This document shows positions 53,852 through 61,921 of a stretch of DNA of 64,000 bases, piece by piece. Under the pieces are notes generated by a model that did not search any database, had not been told where the DNA came from, and was given only the letters and a program-made list of their open reading frames with translations. Source of the DNA: Chryseobacterium lathyri (GTDB taxonomy: Bacteria; Bacteroidota; Bacteroidia; Flavobacteriales; Weeksellaceae); assembly GCF_003290185.1 (NCBI RefSeq), contig NZ_QNFY01000007.1, forward strand, positions 186,001 through 250,000. The letters are read 5' to 3'. The translations under genes and the position numbers were made by a program. The first letter of the stretch is position 1, and each line of letters opens with the position of its first letter.

Positions 53852-53952
53852 ATGTAACAATATACCAATGTAAAAATGTAACAATCATTGTCATGCTGAG
53901 CTTGTCGAAGCATCTCATTGGTAAACTGTTATATTGATACATTGTTAAATTT
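53852..53952. repeat. Modular hairpin spacer with REP-like loop insert (paaA-paaB)
   Basis: Four octamers of TANCAATN type on the left and four inverted on the right. The central loop contains a GTCATGCTGAGC...GAAGCATCTC hairpin (53889-53917), a dispersed element type also found in the paaJ-paaY spacer. It suggests that a mobile short repeat entered the loop or that the arms grew around it. Confidence 0.78.
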
Positions 53953-53963
53953 AGAATTTGACT

Positions 53964-54245
53964 ATGGCAAATTTAGATATGTGGGAAGTGTTTATTCAGA
54001 CTAAACCGGGATTATCTCACAAACACGCAGGAATAGTGCAGGCACCAACAGCAGAAATGGCTTTGCAGAATGCAAGAGACGTTTACACCAGAAGAAAAGA
54101 AGGAACTTCTGTTTGGGTAGTGCCAAGTAAATATATCGTGACTTCAGAAGGAGTAGACAAGGAAGCTTTCTTTGATCCGGCAGATGACAAACTATACCGT
54201 CACCCGACATTCTATGATATTCCTAATGATGTAAAAAACATGTAA
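53964..54245 (+). CDS. paaB: 1,2-phenylacetyl-CoA epoxidase subunit PaaB
   Basis: 93 residues from the ATG at 53964. The frame is open to a TTG two codons earlier. The small PaaB fold is recognisable from DMWEVFIQTKPGLSHKHAGIVQAPTAEMALQNARDVYTRR and the ending SVWVVPSKYIV. It is a structural bridge in the epoxidase complex. Confidence 0.94.
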   Translation: MANLDMWEVFIQTKPGLSHKHAGIVQAPTAEMALQNARDVYTRRKEGTSVWVVPSKYIVTSEGVDKEAFFDPADDKLYRHPTFYDIPNDVKNM

Positions 54246-54248
54246 TAA

Positions 54249-54310
54249 AGAAGTTAGAAGTTAGATTCTAGAATTTAGTCTAATTTCTAACCTCTAATTT
54301 CTAAATTCTA
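54249..54310. repeat. Modular hairpin spacer, 7-base units (paaB-paaC)
   Basis: Same family as 20598-20703: TTAGAnn units in register on the left and inverted on the right. Unlike the other paa spacers it has a 7-base period. It directly precedes the paaC start. Confidence 0.72.
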
Positions 54311-54315
54311 TAAAA

Positions 54316-55065
54316 ATGAATCCACTATATAATTATTTATTAAAGTTTGCCGATGACAGCTTCATCATGGGACAAAGGTTGTCTGCGTGGTGTGGTGAAG
54401 GTCCTTATTTAGAGGAAGATATTGCATTGACAAACATTGCATTGGACGAACTTGGCCAGGCCAATAACTTTTATGTATATGCATCAAGAGTTGCGGATAA
54501 CGGTAAAAGTGAAGATGATCTAGCCTTCTTAAGATACGAGCATGAATACGTCAACGCACATTGGGTGGAACTTCCTAATGAAGATTATGCGCAGACCATT
54601 CTTAAAGTCTATGTATTCTCTGTATATCAGAAACTGATGTACGAGGCATTGTCAAATTCCGCAGATGAAGAACTTTCTGCACTCGCTCAGAAATCTTTAA
54701 AAGAAGTGAGATACCATTATACGCACGCTTCTTCCTGGATGAAAATTTTCGCTCAGGGAACAGAAGAAAGCCGTGAACGTTTAGTAAAATCTCTTGATAA
54801 TATTTGGGAATATTCAAAAGGATTATTTGCGAAAGTTGAAGGGGAGGATGATTTAATTGCTTTAAATATCGCCCCGGACGGAGACGAATTGTACAAAGAA
54901 TTCTTAGCCATCACACAAAAAGATTTTGCAGAATATGGATTGGAATACCCAGCAAATCCATTCATGCAGCCTAAATCCAGAACAGGATACCATACAGAAT
55001 ATTTCGGATTTATTCTTTGCGAACTTCAGTATATGCAGAGAGCGTATCCGGGATGTACGTGGTAA
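54316..55065 (+). CDS. paaC: 1,2-phenylacetyl-CoA epoxidase subunit PaaC
   Basis: 249 residues, a non-catalytic ferritin-like partner of PaaA that makes the AC core. Typical stretches are LLKFADDSFIMGQRLSAWCGEGPYLEEDIALTNIALDELGQA and SLKEVRYHYTHASSWM. The C-terminus ends QYMQRAYPGCTW. The start fits the family. Confidence 0.95.
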   Translation: MNPLYNYLLKFADDSFIMGQRLSAWCGEGPYLEEDIALTNIALDELGQANNFYVYASRVADNGKSEDDLAFLRYEHEYVNAHWVELPNEDYAQTILKVYVFSVYQKLMYEALSNSADEELSALAQKSLKEVRYHYTHASSWMKIFAQGTEESRERLVKSLDNIWEYSKGLFAKVEGEDDLIALNIAPDGDELYKEFLAITQKDFAEYGLEYPANPFMQPKSRTGYHTEYFGFILCELQYMQRAYPGCTW

Positions 55066-55070
55066 TTCTA

Positions 55071-55145
55071 AATGTAACAATCTAGCAGTTTAGCAATGTA
55101 ACAATTAATTGCTAGACTGTTAGATTGATAAATTGGTACATTTTA
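55071..55145. repeat. Modular hairpin spacer, 8-base units (paaC-paaD)
   Basis: Clearest example. Left arm units TAACAATC, then TAGCAGTT and two more, all in register; the right arm is four inverted units. Differences between matching units are mostly purine changes, leaving G-U or A-C pairs. Confidence 0.8.
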
Positions 55146-55148
55146 AAA

Positions 55149-55613
55149 ATGAAAAATCCTTTAGAAATATTAGAATTAGTTCCTGATCCCGAAATTCCGG
55201 TAATCAATATTGTGGAATTGGGTATTGTAAGAGAAGCAAAAGTTACCAGCGAGAATACTTGTGAAATAACGATTACCCCTACTTATTCTGCCTGTCCTGC
55301 CATGTTCACCATTGAAGAAGACATTGTGAAGATCATGAAGGAAAACGGCTGGGATGCGAAAGTGGTAACCAAAATGTTCCCGATATGGACAACGGACTGG
55401 TTAACAGATGAAGCAAGAGAAAAACTTCGTATTTACGGAATCACACCTCCCGAAAAAGGAGCAGACGAACATCACATCGGGAAACCGAAAAAATGTCCGC
55501 GTTGTGGTTCTATGAATTCAAAACAGATCAGCAGATTTGGATCTACATTGTGTAAGGCTTCTTACCAGTGTCTGGACTGCCTGGAGCCTTTTGATTATTT
55601 TAAATGTCATTAA
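55149..55613 (+). CDS. paaD: Phenylacetate-CoA oxygenase assembly protein PaaD
   Basis: 154 residues from the ATG at 55149. The eight residues upstream in frame are inside the hairpin spacer and are rejected. It has an N-terminal MIP18/DUF59-like domain (EILELVPDPEIPVINIVELGIV) and a C-terminal zinc ribbon (CPRCGS, then CLDCLEPF). It is thought to mature the iron centre of PaaA. Its 5' end has a degraded copy at 57666. Confidence 0.93.
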   Translation: MKNPLEILELVPDPEIPVINIVELGIVREAKVTSENTCEITITPTYSACPAMFTIEEDIVKIMKENGWDAKVVTKMFPIWTTDWLTDEAREKLRIYGITPPEKGADEHHIGKPKKCPRCGSMNSKQISRFGSTLCKASYQCLDCLEPFDYFKCH

Positions 55614-55661
55614 ATGTTAAAAAGTCATTTTCAATAAATGACTTCATTATGTAAGTAATAA

Positions 55662-57632
55662 ATGATACGACAGGTTTTGTCGTTAGTGGCACTTAGTTTT
55701 GCGTCAGTATCATTTTTTAATGATCTTATTTACAATAATCAACACAAAACATTTATTATGACAAATTGCAACAGCCAGAAATTTCCATCAACATGTCAAG
55801 AATCCACTCTTATTAAAACATTTCACAATACCGGAGAAGTTATCCGTTATCAGGAAATAGACCCTATTAGTGCCAGCTTATTAGATGGTGTTGTTCTGAG
55901 ACAAGAAAACGGGAAATATTATAAAGCCATTTATACAGAGAATACCATTAATGTAGAATGGTACAGATGTACTTATCCCACTGATTTAGCAAATGGGACC
56001 GGAGATAAAGTCATGCTAACTAAAGCGATTAATACTGCGGGATATTTAGGAGCAACTTTAAGATTTGATGCGAAAGAATATATTCTTAATGAACAATTAA
56101 GTTTTGTAGATATTTCCTGTTTTAAACTTTTGGGAGATAAGCAGCATACAGTAATTAAATCAAATAGTAATCAACGATTTAATTCTTATTATTTAAAATT
56201 TACTAATTGTAATAATTTAGTCATAGATGGTATAAGGATTAACCAAAATAAAAGTAATTTACAGGTTTATACTCAGGCCGACTATGATAATGCAGGTAAT
56301 GAATTAATGAGGGATTTTAATGGGGGTATCTACATTACAGATTCTACAGATATAGAGGTTACTAATTGTAGTTTTTTAGATCTATATACTCGAGGCCTTC
56401 AGTTTTATGGATGTAATGAAGGAGATATAAAAGTTACCCATAATTATTTTGAAAGTGAAATTCAGACCCAAATGTATAGAATGGAACATTTGGGACTTAC
56501 ACAATCCCATAATGTGAATTTTACAGTTGAAAATAATATTTTTAAAAACAAAGTACCAAGAGATGGGAGTGGCAATCCAATTCCTAATCCTGATCAAATG
56601 CCTTGTGGTATTTTTGCATTTGACTGTGGGCTCTTTGGTTCATTGCTTATTAATAATAATTATTTTGAATTTTGCGGTAGGAATAATACCGGACATCATA
56701 GGCTTTATGCAATAGATTTTTATGATAATGTGAATAATTTTATCATGACTAATAATGTATTTAGAAATACAACATGGGGAGCAATAAGGTTTGATTCAAC
56801 TAGGAAAAATGCCGTTATCAGTAATAATATTATTCATCAATTGATTGCTGATGACAGTGGAATTATAAACTCATCAACACGAGGATCTCAAGTAGAATTC
56901 AAAAATATACTTATTAGCAATAACACCATCGAGACATCGAGTGATCAAAGCTTTGGTATTATATTACAATCACAGTATGATAATATTATTTCTGATAATA
57001 TTAATATTCTAAATAACACTTTTAATAAACTGAAGCGAATAATAACAGTCATTGGCAATATCAGTAGCATTAATATTTCCAGTAATATTGCATCAGATGT
57101 TAGGGGTCCTGCAGTGGTATTTAAAGCTTATACATCTAATAATGTCTTTGATTCCAGTGGAAATATTACATCATCTACCCATAAAGTGACATCAACAGTT
57201 GGAAATGTGTTGATTAATAATAATAATTTTAAATCAATCCAAAGTGGAGAGGGTTTTGTTGGAATTCTAATAAATGGAGTAACTATATATTCCCAAAGTA
57301 ACCTAGATATTTATAAAAATTTTACAAAGCGTTTTGTAATTTCAAATAATCTGATTTTTGGCAATACTCAGGGATATGGGATTACGATTAATTCAATTAA
57401 TGAATTTGATCCTATGCCATCAGACCCTCAAGTTATTGCAGGAAACTCCTTAGATGGAAAAGTTACCATATCAAACAATGAAATCAGTGATGTTGGGCGC
57501 GGTCTTTATTTAAGATGTCATAAAACTATAGCAAAAGACAATATTCTTTTTAATTGTACTATAAATGCTATTTTAGAAGATTATACAGATAATATTAAAT
57601 TCCAGAATTATTATAATAACACCCCTATATAA
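55662..57632 (+). CDS. Right-handed parallel beta-helix protein inserted in the paa operon
   Basis: 656 residues from the first ATG. An ATG at 55758 (MTNCNSQKF) is an alternative start, because the first 32 residues may be leader DNA although they include a weakly signal-like hydrophobic run. Asn/Ile-rich repeats (NNTF, NNVF, ISNNTI) spaced about 20-25 residues form a beta-helix as in pectate-lyase-3 or phage tail-spike proteins (N-terminal FDAKEYILNEQLSF). It is visibly AT-richer than the paa genes and has no catabolic relation. Function unknown: surface glycan hydrolase or adhesin are possibilities. Confidence 0.8.
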   Translation: MIRQVLSLVALSFASVSFFNDLIYNNQHKTFIMTNCNSQKFPSTCQESTLIKTFHNTGEVIRYQEIDPISASLLDGVVLRQENGKYYKAIYTENTINVEWYRCTYPTDLANGTGDKVMLTKAINTAGYLGATLRFDAKEYILNEQLSFVDISCFKLLGDKQHTVIKSNSNQRFNSYYLKFTNCNNLVIDGIRINQNKSNLQVYTQADYDNAGNELMRDFNGGIYITDSTDIEVTNCSFLDLYTRGLQFYGCNEGDIKVTHNYFESEIQTQMYRMEHLGLTQSHNVNFTVENNIFKNKVPRDGSGNPIPNPDQMPCGIFAFDCGLFGSLLINNNYFEFCGRNNTGHHRLYAIDFYDNVNNFIMTNNVFRNTTWGAIRFDSTRKNAVISNNIIHQLIADDSGIINSSTRGSQVEFKNILISNNTIETSSDQSFGIILQSQYDNIISDNINILNNTFNKLKRIITVIGNISSINISSNIASDVRGPAVVFKAYTSNNVFDSSGNITSSTHKVTSTVGNVLINNNNFKSIQSGEGFVGILINGVTIYSQSNLDIYKNFTKRFVISNNLIFGNTQGYGITINSINEFDPMPSDPQVIAGNSLDGKVTISNNEISDVGRGLYLRCHKTIAKDNILFNCTINAILEDYTDNIKFQNYYNNTPI

Positions 57633-57665
57633 GAGGCAAAGGGGGAAAAACTTTTTTTTTAAATT

Positions 57666-57749
57666 ATGCAAGAAAATATATTAAACATACCATCCCAGAT
57701 TCCCGATCCCGAAATTCTCGTGATCAATATTATGGAATTGGATATGTAA
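57666..57749 (+). pseudogene. paaD: Decayed copy of the paaD 5' end
   Basis: 27-residue reading frame with IPDPEILVINIMELDM, compared with VPDPEIPVINIVELGI in the intact paaD. The DNA similarity covers about 50 bases (57702-57749 against 55185-55233) and then stops at TAA. Most of the gene is missing. It marks a duplication or target break beside the beta-helix gene. Confidence 0.75.
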
Positions 57750-57759
57750 TGTATTAATA

Positions 57760-57866
57760 AATCAATGTACCAGTCTGACAATAATTGTTATACTGGTACA
57801 TTGTTAAATTATTTTTGATGTTATGCAGAACTATTGATTGCTACATTGTTAAACTGCTATATTGTT
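57760..57866. repeat. Modular hairpin spacer, 8-base units (remnant-paaG)
   Basis: A full hairpin (about 57762-57810) with TACCAGTC and TAACAATG-type units is followed by a lone set of inverted units (about 57826-57866), which may be an orphan right arm. It is the longest of the spacers, in line with rearrangement beside the insertion. Confidence 0.68.
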
Positions 57867-57958
57867 ACATTAAAGAGATTGCCACATTATTTTATATTGT
57901 TAAATTAGAGCAGTGTAATTTTTTAATTCTTTAATCATTTAATTTTAAATTTAAAACC

Positions 57959-58759
57959 ATGTATACACAACTTGATATTGAAACGCATTTTGACGGAAAA
58001 CTGAAAATTGCTTACCTCAATCAGCCGGAAACAATGAATGCGCTTACCAAGCCTTCTTTATCAGATCTGAAAGATTTTATTAAAGAATGCAGCGAAGATC
58101 CAACAGTAAGATGTGTGGCGATTTCGGGAAGAGGAAGAGCTTTCTGTTCCGGTCAGAATCTGGATGATGCTTTCGTACAGGGTAATGAGCACCATGATAA
58201 CGATATCATCAGAAAAATTGTAGTGGATTACTACAATCCTTTGGTAACAGAAATCACGCGTTGTAAAAAACCTGTTGTGGCATTGGTAAATGGTCCTGCA
58301 GTAGGTGCAGGCGCGATGTTGGCATTGATCTGTGACTTTGTTTTGGCGGTAGATAAATCTTATTTTGCGCAGGCATTTTCAAATATCGGACTCATTCCTG
58401 ATACGGGTGGAACTTATTTCCTTCCAAAATTATTGGGAAGACAATTGGCTAATTATTTAGCATTTACAGGTAAAAGACTATCAGCTGAAGAATCTAAATC
58501 TTACGGCTTAGTGGCTGAGGTGTTCACTGAAGAAGAATTTGCTCCGAAATCTATGGAGATTCTTGAGAAAATGTCAAATATGCCGACTGCGGCTATTAGA
58601 TTAACTAAAAAAGCTTTCGCTCAATCTTATAACAACACATTAAAAGAGCAATTAGAATTAGAAGGCGATCTACAACAGGAAGCTGCAGAGACAGAAGATT
58701 TCATCGAAGGGGTAAACGCCTTTTTACAGAAAAGAAAACCTGATTATAAAGGGAAATAA
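57959..58759 (+). CDS. paaG: 2-(1,2-epoxy-1,2-dihydrophenyl)acetyl-CoA isomerase PaaG
   Basis: 266-residue crotonase-fold enzyme. It turns the ring epoxide into an oxepin. Characteristic features are SGRGRAFCSGQNLDD (oxyanion hole), NGPAVGAGAMLALICDF and IGLIPDTGGTYFLPKLLG, whose Asp is the catalytic residue of PaaG. PaaF, the other crotonase of the pathway, is not in the window, so another enzyme elsewhere would supply that step. Confidence 0.92.
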   Translation: MYTQLDIETHFDGKLKIAYLNQPETMNALTKPSLSDLKDFIKECSEDPTVRCVAISGRGRAFCSGQNLDDAFVQGNEHHDNDIIRKIVVDYYNPLVTEITRCKKPVVALVNGPAVGAGAMLALICDFVLAVDKSYFAQAFSNIGLIPDTGGTYFLPKLLGRQLANYLAFTGKRLSAEESKSYGLVAEVFTEEEFAPKSMEILEKMSNMPTAAIRLTKKAFAQSYNNTLKEQLELEGDLQQEAAETEDFIEGVNAFLQKRKPDYKGK

Positions 58760-58766
58760 AAGATTT

Positions 58767-58830
58767 TGTACAATGTAAAAAGTACAATGTACAGAGTACA
58801 TTGCTGTGATCATACTTTTTACATTGTACA
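58767..58830. repeat. Perfect 18-bp inverted repeat, 7-base GTACAAT units (paaG-paaH)
   Basis: Arms 58767-58784 and 58813-58830 are exact complements. Inside, GTACAAT, GTAAAAA and variants repeat every 7 bases, on both sides. It is a third unit sequence in the same operon. Confidence 0.78.
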
Positions 58831-58848
58831 TTTTACACAATACAGAAC

Positions 58849-59982
58849 ATGAACAATATCGGAATTATCGGGGCAGGAACCATGGGCGTAGGAATTGCTC
58901 AGGTGGCTGCAACAGCGGGATGCAAAGTCGTTTTATTCGATGCAAATGCTCCGCAGATAGATAAAGCACTATCAGGCTTAGAGAAAACACTTCAGAAATT
59001 AGTGGATAAAGCTAAAATTTCTCAGGAAAAAGCCACAGAAATCAGAAATAATATCGTGAAAGGTGAAGCTTTACAGGATCTGAAAGATTCCGATCTTGTG
59101 ATAGAAGCCATCATCGAAAACAAAGACATAAAAACCAAAGTATTTACAGAGCTTGAAACCTATGTTTCGGACGACTGTATCATCGGTTCCAATACGTCAT
59201 CCATTTCTATCACCTCTCTTGGTGCAGAATTAAAGAAACCTGAGCGTTTCATCGGAATTCACTTTTTCAACCCGGCGCCATTGATGCCTTTGGTTGAGGT
59301 GATTCCATCTTTATTAACAGAAAAATCATTACCGGAAAAAATCTACAACCTCATGAAAGATTGGGGTAAAATCCCAGTGATTGCTAAAGATATTCCCGGA
59401 TTTATCGTCAACAGAATTGCCCGTCCTTATTATGGCGAAGGATTGAGAATTGTTGAAGAAAACATAGCAACTCCTGAACAGGTAGACGAAGCTATGAGAA
59501 CATTAGGAAACTTTAAAATGGGACCATTTGAATTAATGGACCTAATTGGTGTTGATGTGAATTTTGCTGTAACGACAACCGTTTACAAAGACTATTTCTA
59601 CGACCCGAAATACAAACCGTCTCTGCTTCAGCAAAGAATGGCCGAAGCTAAACTTCACGGCAGAAAAACCGGAAAAGGTTTCTATGATTACGCAGAAGGA
59701 GCAGAAAAACCGGTTGCTGAGAAAAATGATGCATTGTATCAGGAGATCTTTTTAAGGATCATCTCAATGTTGATCAACGAAGCCATAGAAGCTAAAAGAT
59801 TAGGAATTGCCAACGATGAAGATATCGAGCTGGCAATGCAGAAAGGAGTCAATTATCCAAAAGGCTTACTAGGCTGGGGAAAAGAAATCGGCTACTCAAA
59901 AATCTCTGAAACTCTGCAAAATCTTTACGGAGAATATCAGGAAGAAAGATACAGACAGAGCCCCTTACTTCGTAAAATGTAA
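58849..59982 (+). CDS. paaH: 3-hydroxyacyl-CoA dehydrogenase PaaH
   Basis: 377 residues. NAD-binding GAGTMGVGIAQVAA at the N-terminus. The catalytic motif is IGIHFFNPAP and GFIVNRIARPYYGEG. It oxidises 3-hydroxyadipyl-CoA to 3-oxoadipyl-CoA. The last codons (ATG TAA) are already part of the next hairpin's first octamer, so the repeat supplies the stop codon. Confidence 0.94.
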   Translation: MNNIGIIGAGTMGVGIAQVAATAGCKVVLFDANAPQIDKALSGLEKTLQKLVDKAKISQEKATEIRNNIVKGEALQDLKDSDLVIEAIIENKDIKTKVFTELETYVSDDCIIGSNTSSISITSLGAELKKPERFIGIHFFNPAPLMPLVEVIPSLLTEKSLPEKIYNLMKDWGKIPVIAKDIPGFIVNRIARPYYGEGLRIVEENIATPEQVDEAMRTLGNFKMGPFELMDLIGVDVNFAVTTTVYKDYFYDPKYKPSLLQQRMAEAKLHGRKTGKGFYDYAEGAEKPVAEKNDALYQEIFLRIISMLINEAIEAKRLGIANDEDIELAMQKGVNYPKGLLGWGKEIGYSKISETLQNLYGEYQEERYRQSPLLRKM

Positions 59983-60079
59983 CAATATATAAATCTAACA
60001 ATGTAACAATCCTTTGATCATTCTGGGATTACTGAGGAATTTCTATTGGTAAATTGTTACATTGATACACTGTTAAATT
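59977..60079. repeat. Modular hairpin spacer overlapping the paaH stop (paaH-paaI)
   Basis: Octamers start at TAACAATA, whose TAA is the paaH stop. Four units, a loop with a diverged TGATCATTCTGGG...GAGG insert, then four inverted units. The arms run from the last codon of paaH to just before paaI. Confidence 0.75.
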
Positions 60080-60086
60080 AAAACAA

Positions 60087-60500
60087 ATGACGCCGAAACA
60101 AGTTGCAGATTATATGTTTGATCAGGATTATTTTTCCCAATGGATGAATATCAAAATGATCGAAGTCAAAGAAAATTATTGTTTAATAGAAATGCCCATC
60201 AAGAAAGAGATGATCAATGGGCTTAAAACGGTTCACGGAGGGGTTACGTTCGCTTTTGCAGATTCTGCACTGGCATTTTCGTCCAACAGTTCCGGAGACG
60301 CAGCCGTTGCCCTGAACTGTATCATCAATTTTACCAAAGCGGGGAAAGAAGGTGATATTTTCAGAGCAGAAAGCATTCTGGTCAATGATACCAGAAAAAC
60401 AGCGGTTTACGACATCAAGATCACCAATCAAAACAATGAGCTGATCGCAAAATTCGTCGGAACCGTTTACAAAATCGGAAAAAAAGTAACAGAACTATAA
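60087..60500 (+). CDS. paaI: Hydroxyphenylacetyl-CoA thioesterase PaaI
   Basis: 137-residue hotdog-fold thioesterase. The conserved NGLKTVHGGVTFAFADSALAFSSNS includes the catalytic Asp. It removes dead-end CoA esters, releasing CoA when ring-opened products accumulate. Confidence 0.94.
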   Translation: MTPKQVADYMFDQDYFSQWMNIKMIEVKENYCLIEMPIKKEMINGLKTVHGGVTFAFADSALAFSSNSSGDAAVALNCIINFTKAGKEGDIFRAESILVNDTRKTAVYDIKITNQNNELIAKFVGTVYKIGKKVTEL

Positions 60501-60505
60501 ATAAA

Positions 60506-60576
60506 ATGTACCAATTTGAAAATGTACCAATCTACCAATCCAATTGTTACATTGTTAAACTGATACATTGTTAAAT
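60506..60576. repeat. Modular hairpin spacer, 8-base units (paaI-paaJ)
   Basis: Left octamers begin TACCAATT and TACCAATC; the right arm is inverted units with TGATACATTG. Ends eight bases before the paaJ ATG. Confidence 0.75.
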
Positions 60577-60584
60577 TAATAAAA

Positions 60585-61790
60585 ATGAACAACGTATACA
60601 TCATAGACTACGTCAGAACTCCAATCTCAAAACTACAGGGCGCATTATCAGAAGTAAGAGCCGATGATCTGGCAGCCGTGGTTATTAAAGAAGTTATGGA
60701 CAGAAACCCTGAAGTTCCTGCTGAGGAAATTGAGGACGTTATTTTCGGATGCGCTAATCAGGCGGGAGAAGATAACCGTAACGTGGCGAGAATGGCGCTT
60801 TTATTGGCCGGGCTTCCTTACAAAATCGGAGGAGAAACGGTCAACAGACTTTGTGCTTCCGGAATGTCGGCGGTGGCTAATGCTTTCCGTTCCATTGCTG
60901 CCGGAGAAGGTGAAATTTATATCGCCGGTGGAGTGGAACATATGACCCGTTCACCTTACGTAATGTCTAAGGCGGGGGCTGCTTTCGGAAGAGACAGCCA
61001 GATGTTTGATACCACTTTCGGATGGCGTTTTGTCAATCCTAAGATGAAAGAAATGTACGGGGTTGACGGAATGGGAGACACCGCTGAAAACTTAGCGGAT
61101 ATGCACAATATCAGTAGAGAAGATCAGGATAAATTTGCCCTTTGGTCTCAGCAGAAAGCGACAAAAGCTCAGCAAAGCGGAAGACTGGCGGAAGAAATTG
61201 TAAAAGTTGAAATTCCTCAGAAAAAAGGAGATCCTAAAATTTTTGATCAGGATGAATTCATCAAACCGACATCTTCTATGGAAGGTTTAGGAAAACTTCG
61301 TCCGGCTTTCAGAAAAGAAGGAACCGTAACGGCAGGAAATGCTTCAGGAATGAATGACGGAGCAGCAGCTCTTATCCTGGCCAGTGAAGAAGCCGTGAAA
61401 AAATATGGTTTAAAACCAAAAGCTAAGATCTTAGGATCTGCCGTAGCTGGTGTGGAACCAAGAATTATGGGAATCGGACCTGTAGAGGCGACCCAGAAAC
61501 TATTAAAAAGATTAAATCTTTCCCTGGACGATATGGATATCATTGAACTGAACGAAGCATTTGCAGCACAGGCATTAGCTGTGACCAGAAGCTTAGGTTT
61601 GAAAGATGATGACTCAAGAGTAAATCCAAATGGAGGAGCTATCGCCATCGGTCACCCGCTGGGAGTTTCGGGAGCAAGAATCATTGGCTCTGCCGCTATT
61701 GAACTTCAGAAACAGGATAAGAAATATGCATTGTGTACCCTTTGTATTGGTGTCGGACAGGGCTATGCAATGGTCATTGAAAAAGTATAA
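60585..61790 (+). CDS. paaJ: 3-oxoadipyl-CoA/acetyl-CoA C-acyltransferase PaaJ
   Basis: 401-residue thiolase. The active-site Cys is C90 (RLCASGMSAV) and the His is in NGGAIAIGHPLGVSGARI, with the second Cys in LCIGVGQG. It cleaves 3-oxoadipyl-CoA to succinyl-CoA and acetyl-CoA, and may also act earlier in the pathway. PcaF-type thiolases are very similar, so the assignment rests on operon context. Confidence 0.94.
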   Translation: MNNVYIIDYVRTPISKLQGALSEVRADDLAAVVIKEVMDRNPEVPAEEIEDVIFGCANQAGEDNRNVARMALLLAGLPYKIGGETVNRLCASGMSAVANAFRSIAAGEGEIYIAGGVEHMTRSPYVMSKAGAAFGRDSQMFDTTFGWRFVNPKMKEMYGVDGMGDTAENLADMHNISREDQDKFALWSQQKATKAQQSGRLAEEIVKVEIPQKKGDPKIFDQDEFIKPTSSMEGLGKLRPAFRKEGTVTAGNASGMNDGAAALILASEEAVKKYGLKPKAKILGSAVAGVEPRIMGIGPVEATQKLLKRLNLSLDDMDIIELNEAFAAQALAVTRSLGLKDDDSRVNPNGGAIAIGHPLGVSGARIIGSAAIELQKQDKKYALCTLCIGVGQGYAMVIEKV

Positions 61791-61801
61791 CTTTTTCAAT
61801 A

Positions 61802-61900
61802 ATGTAACAATATAAAATGTATCAATGTAACAATTCCTGTCATGCTGAGTCTGTTGAAGCATTTCAATTGGTAAACTACTAGATTGATACATTGTTAAAT
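61802..61900. repeat. Modular hairpin spacer with REP-like insert (paaJ-paaY)
   Basis: Octamers TAACAATA, TATCAATG and TAACAATT on the left. The loop contains a GTCATGCTGAGT...GAAGCATTTC element (61838-61866), then inverted units. Parallels the paaA-paaB spacer. Confidence 0.75.
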
Positions 61901-61921
61901 TAATTTTTTAATAAAAAAATT

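Noticed and set aside
55694..55701. TAGTTTTG as a promoter for the beta-helix gene
   Set aside because: The nearest TTTG is only 14 bases upstream and the site falls within the first codons of the long reading frame; it would only matter if the ATG at 55758 is the true start.
57666..57749. Considered as a functional short peptide gene
   Set aside because: It is a clear copy of the paaD 5' end followed by stop and unrelated repeats, so a remnant is more likely.
52828..61921. Repeated short units in the paa spacers could be taken for a CRISPR array
   Set aside because: Units are 7-9 bases, degenerate and inverted across a loop, with no unique spacers, no conserved long repeat and no cas genes nearby.
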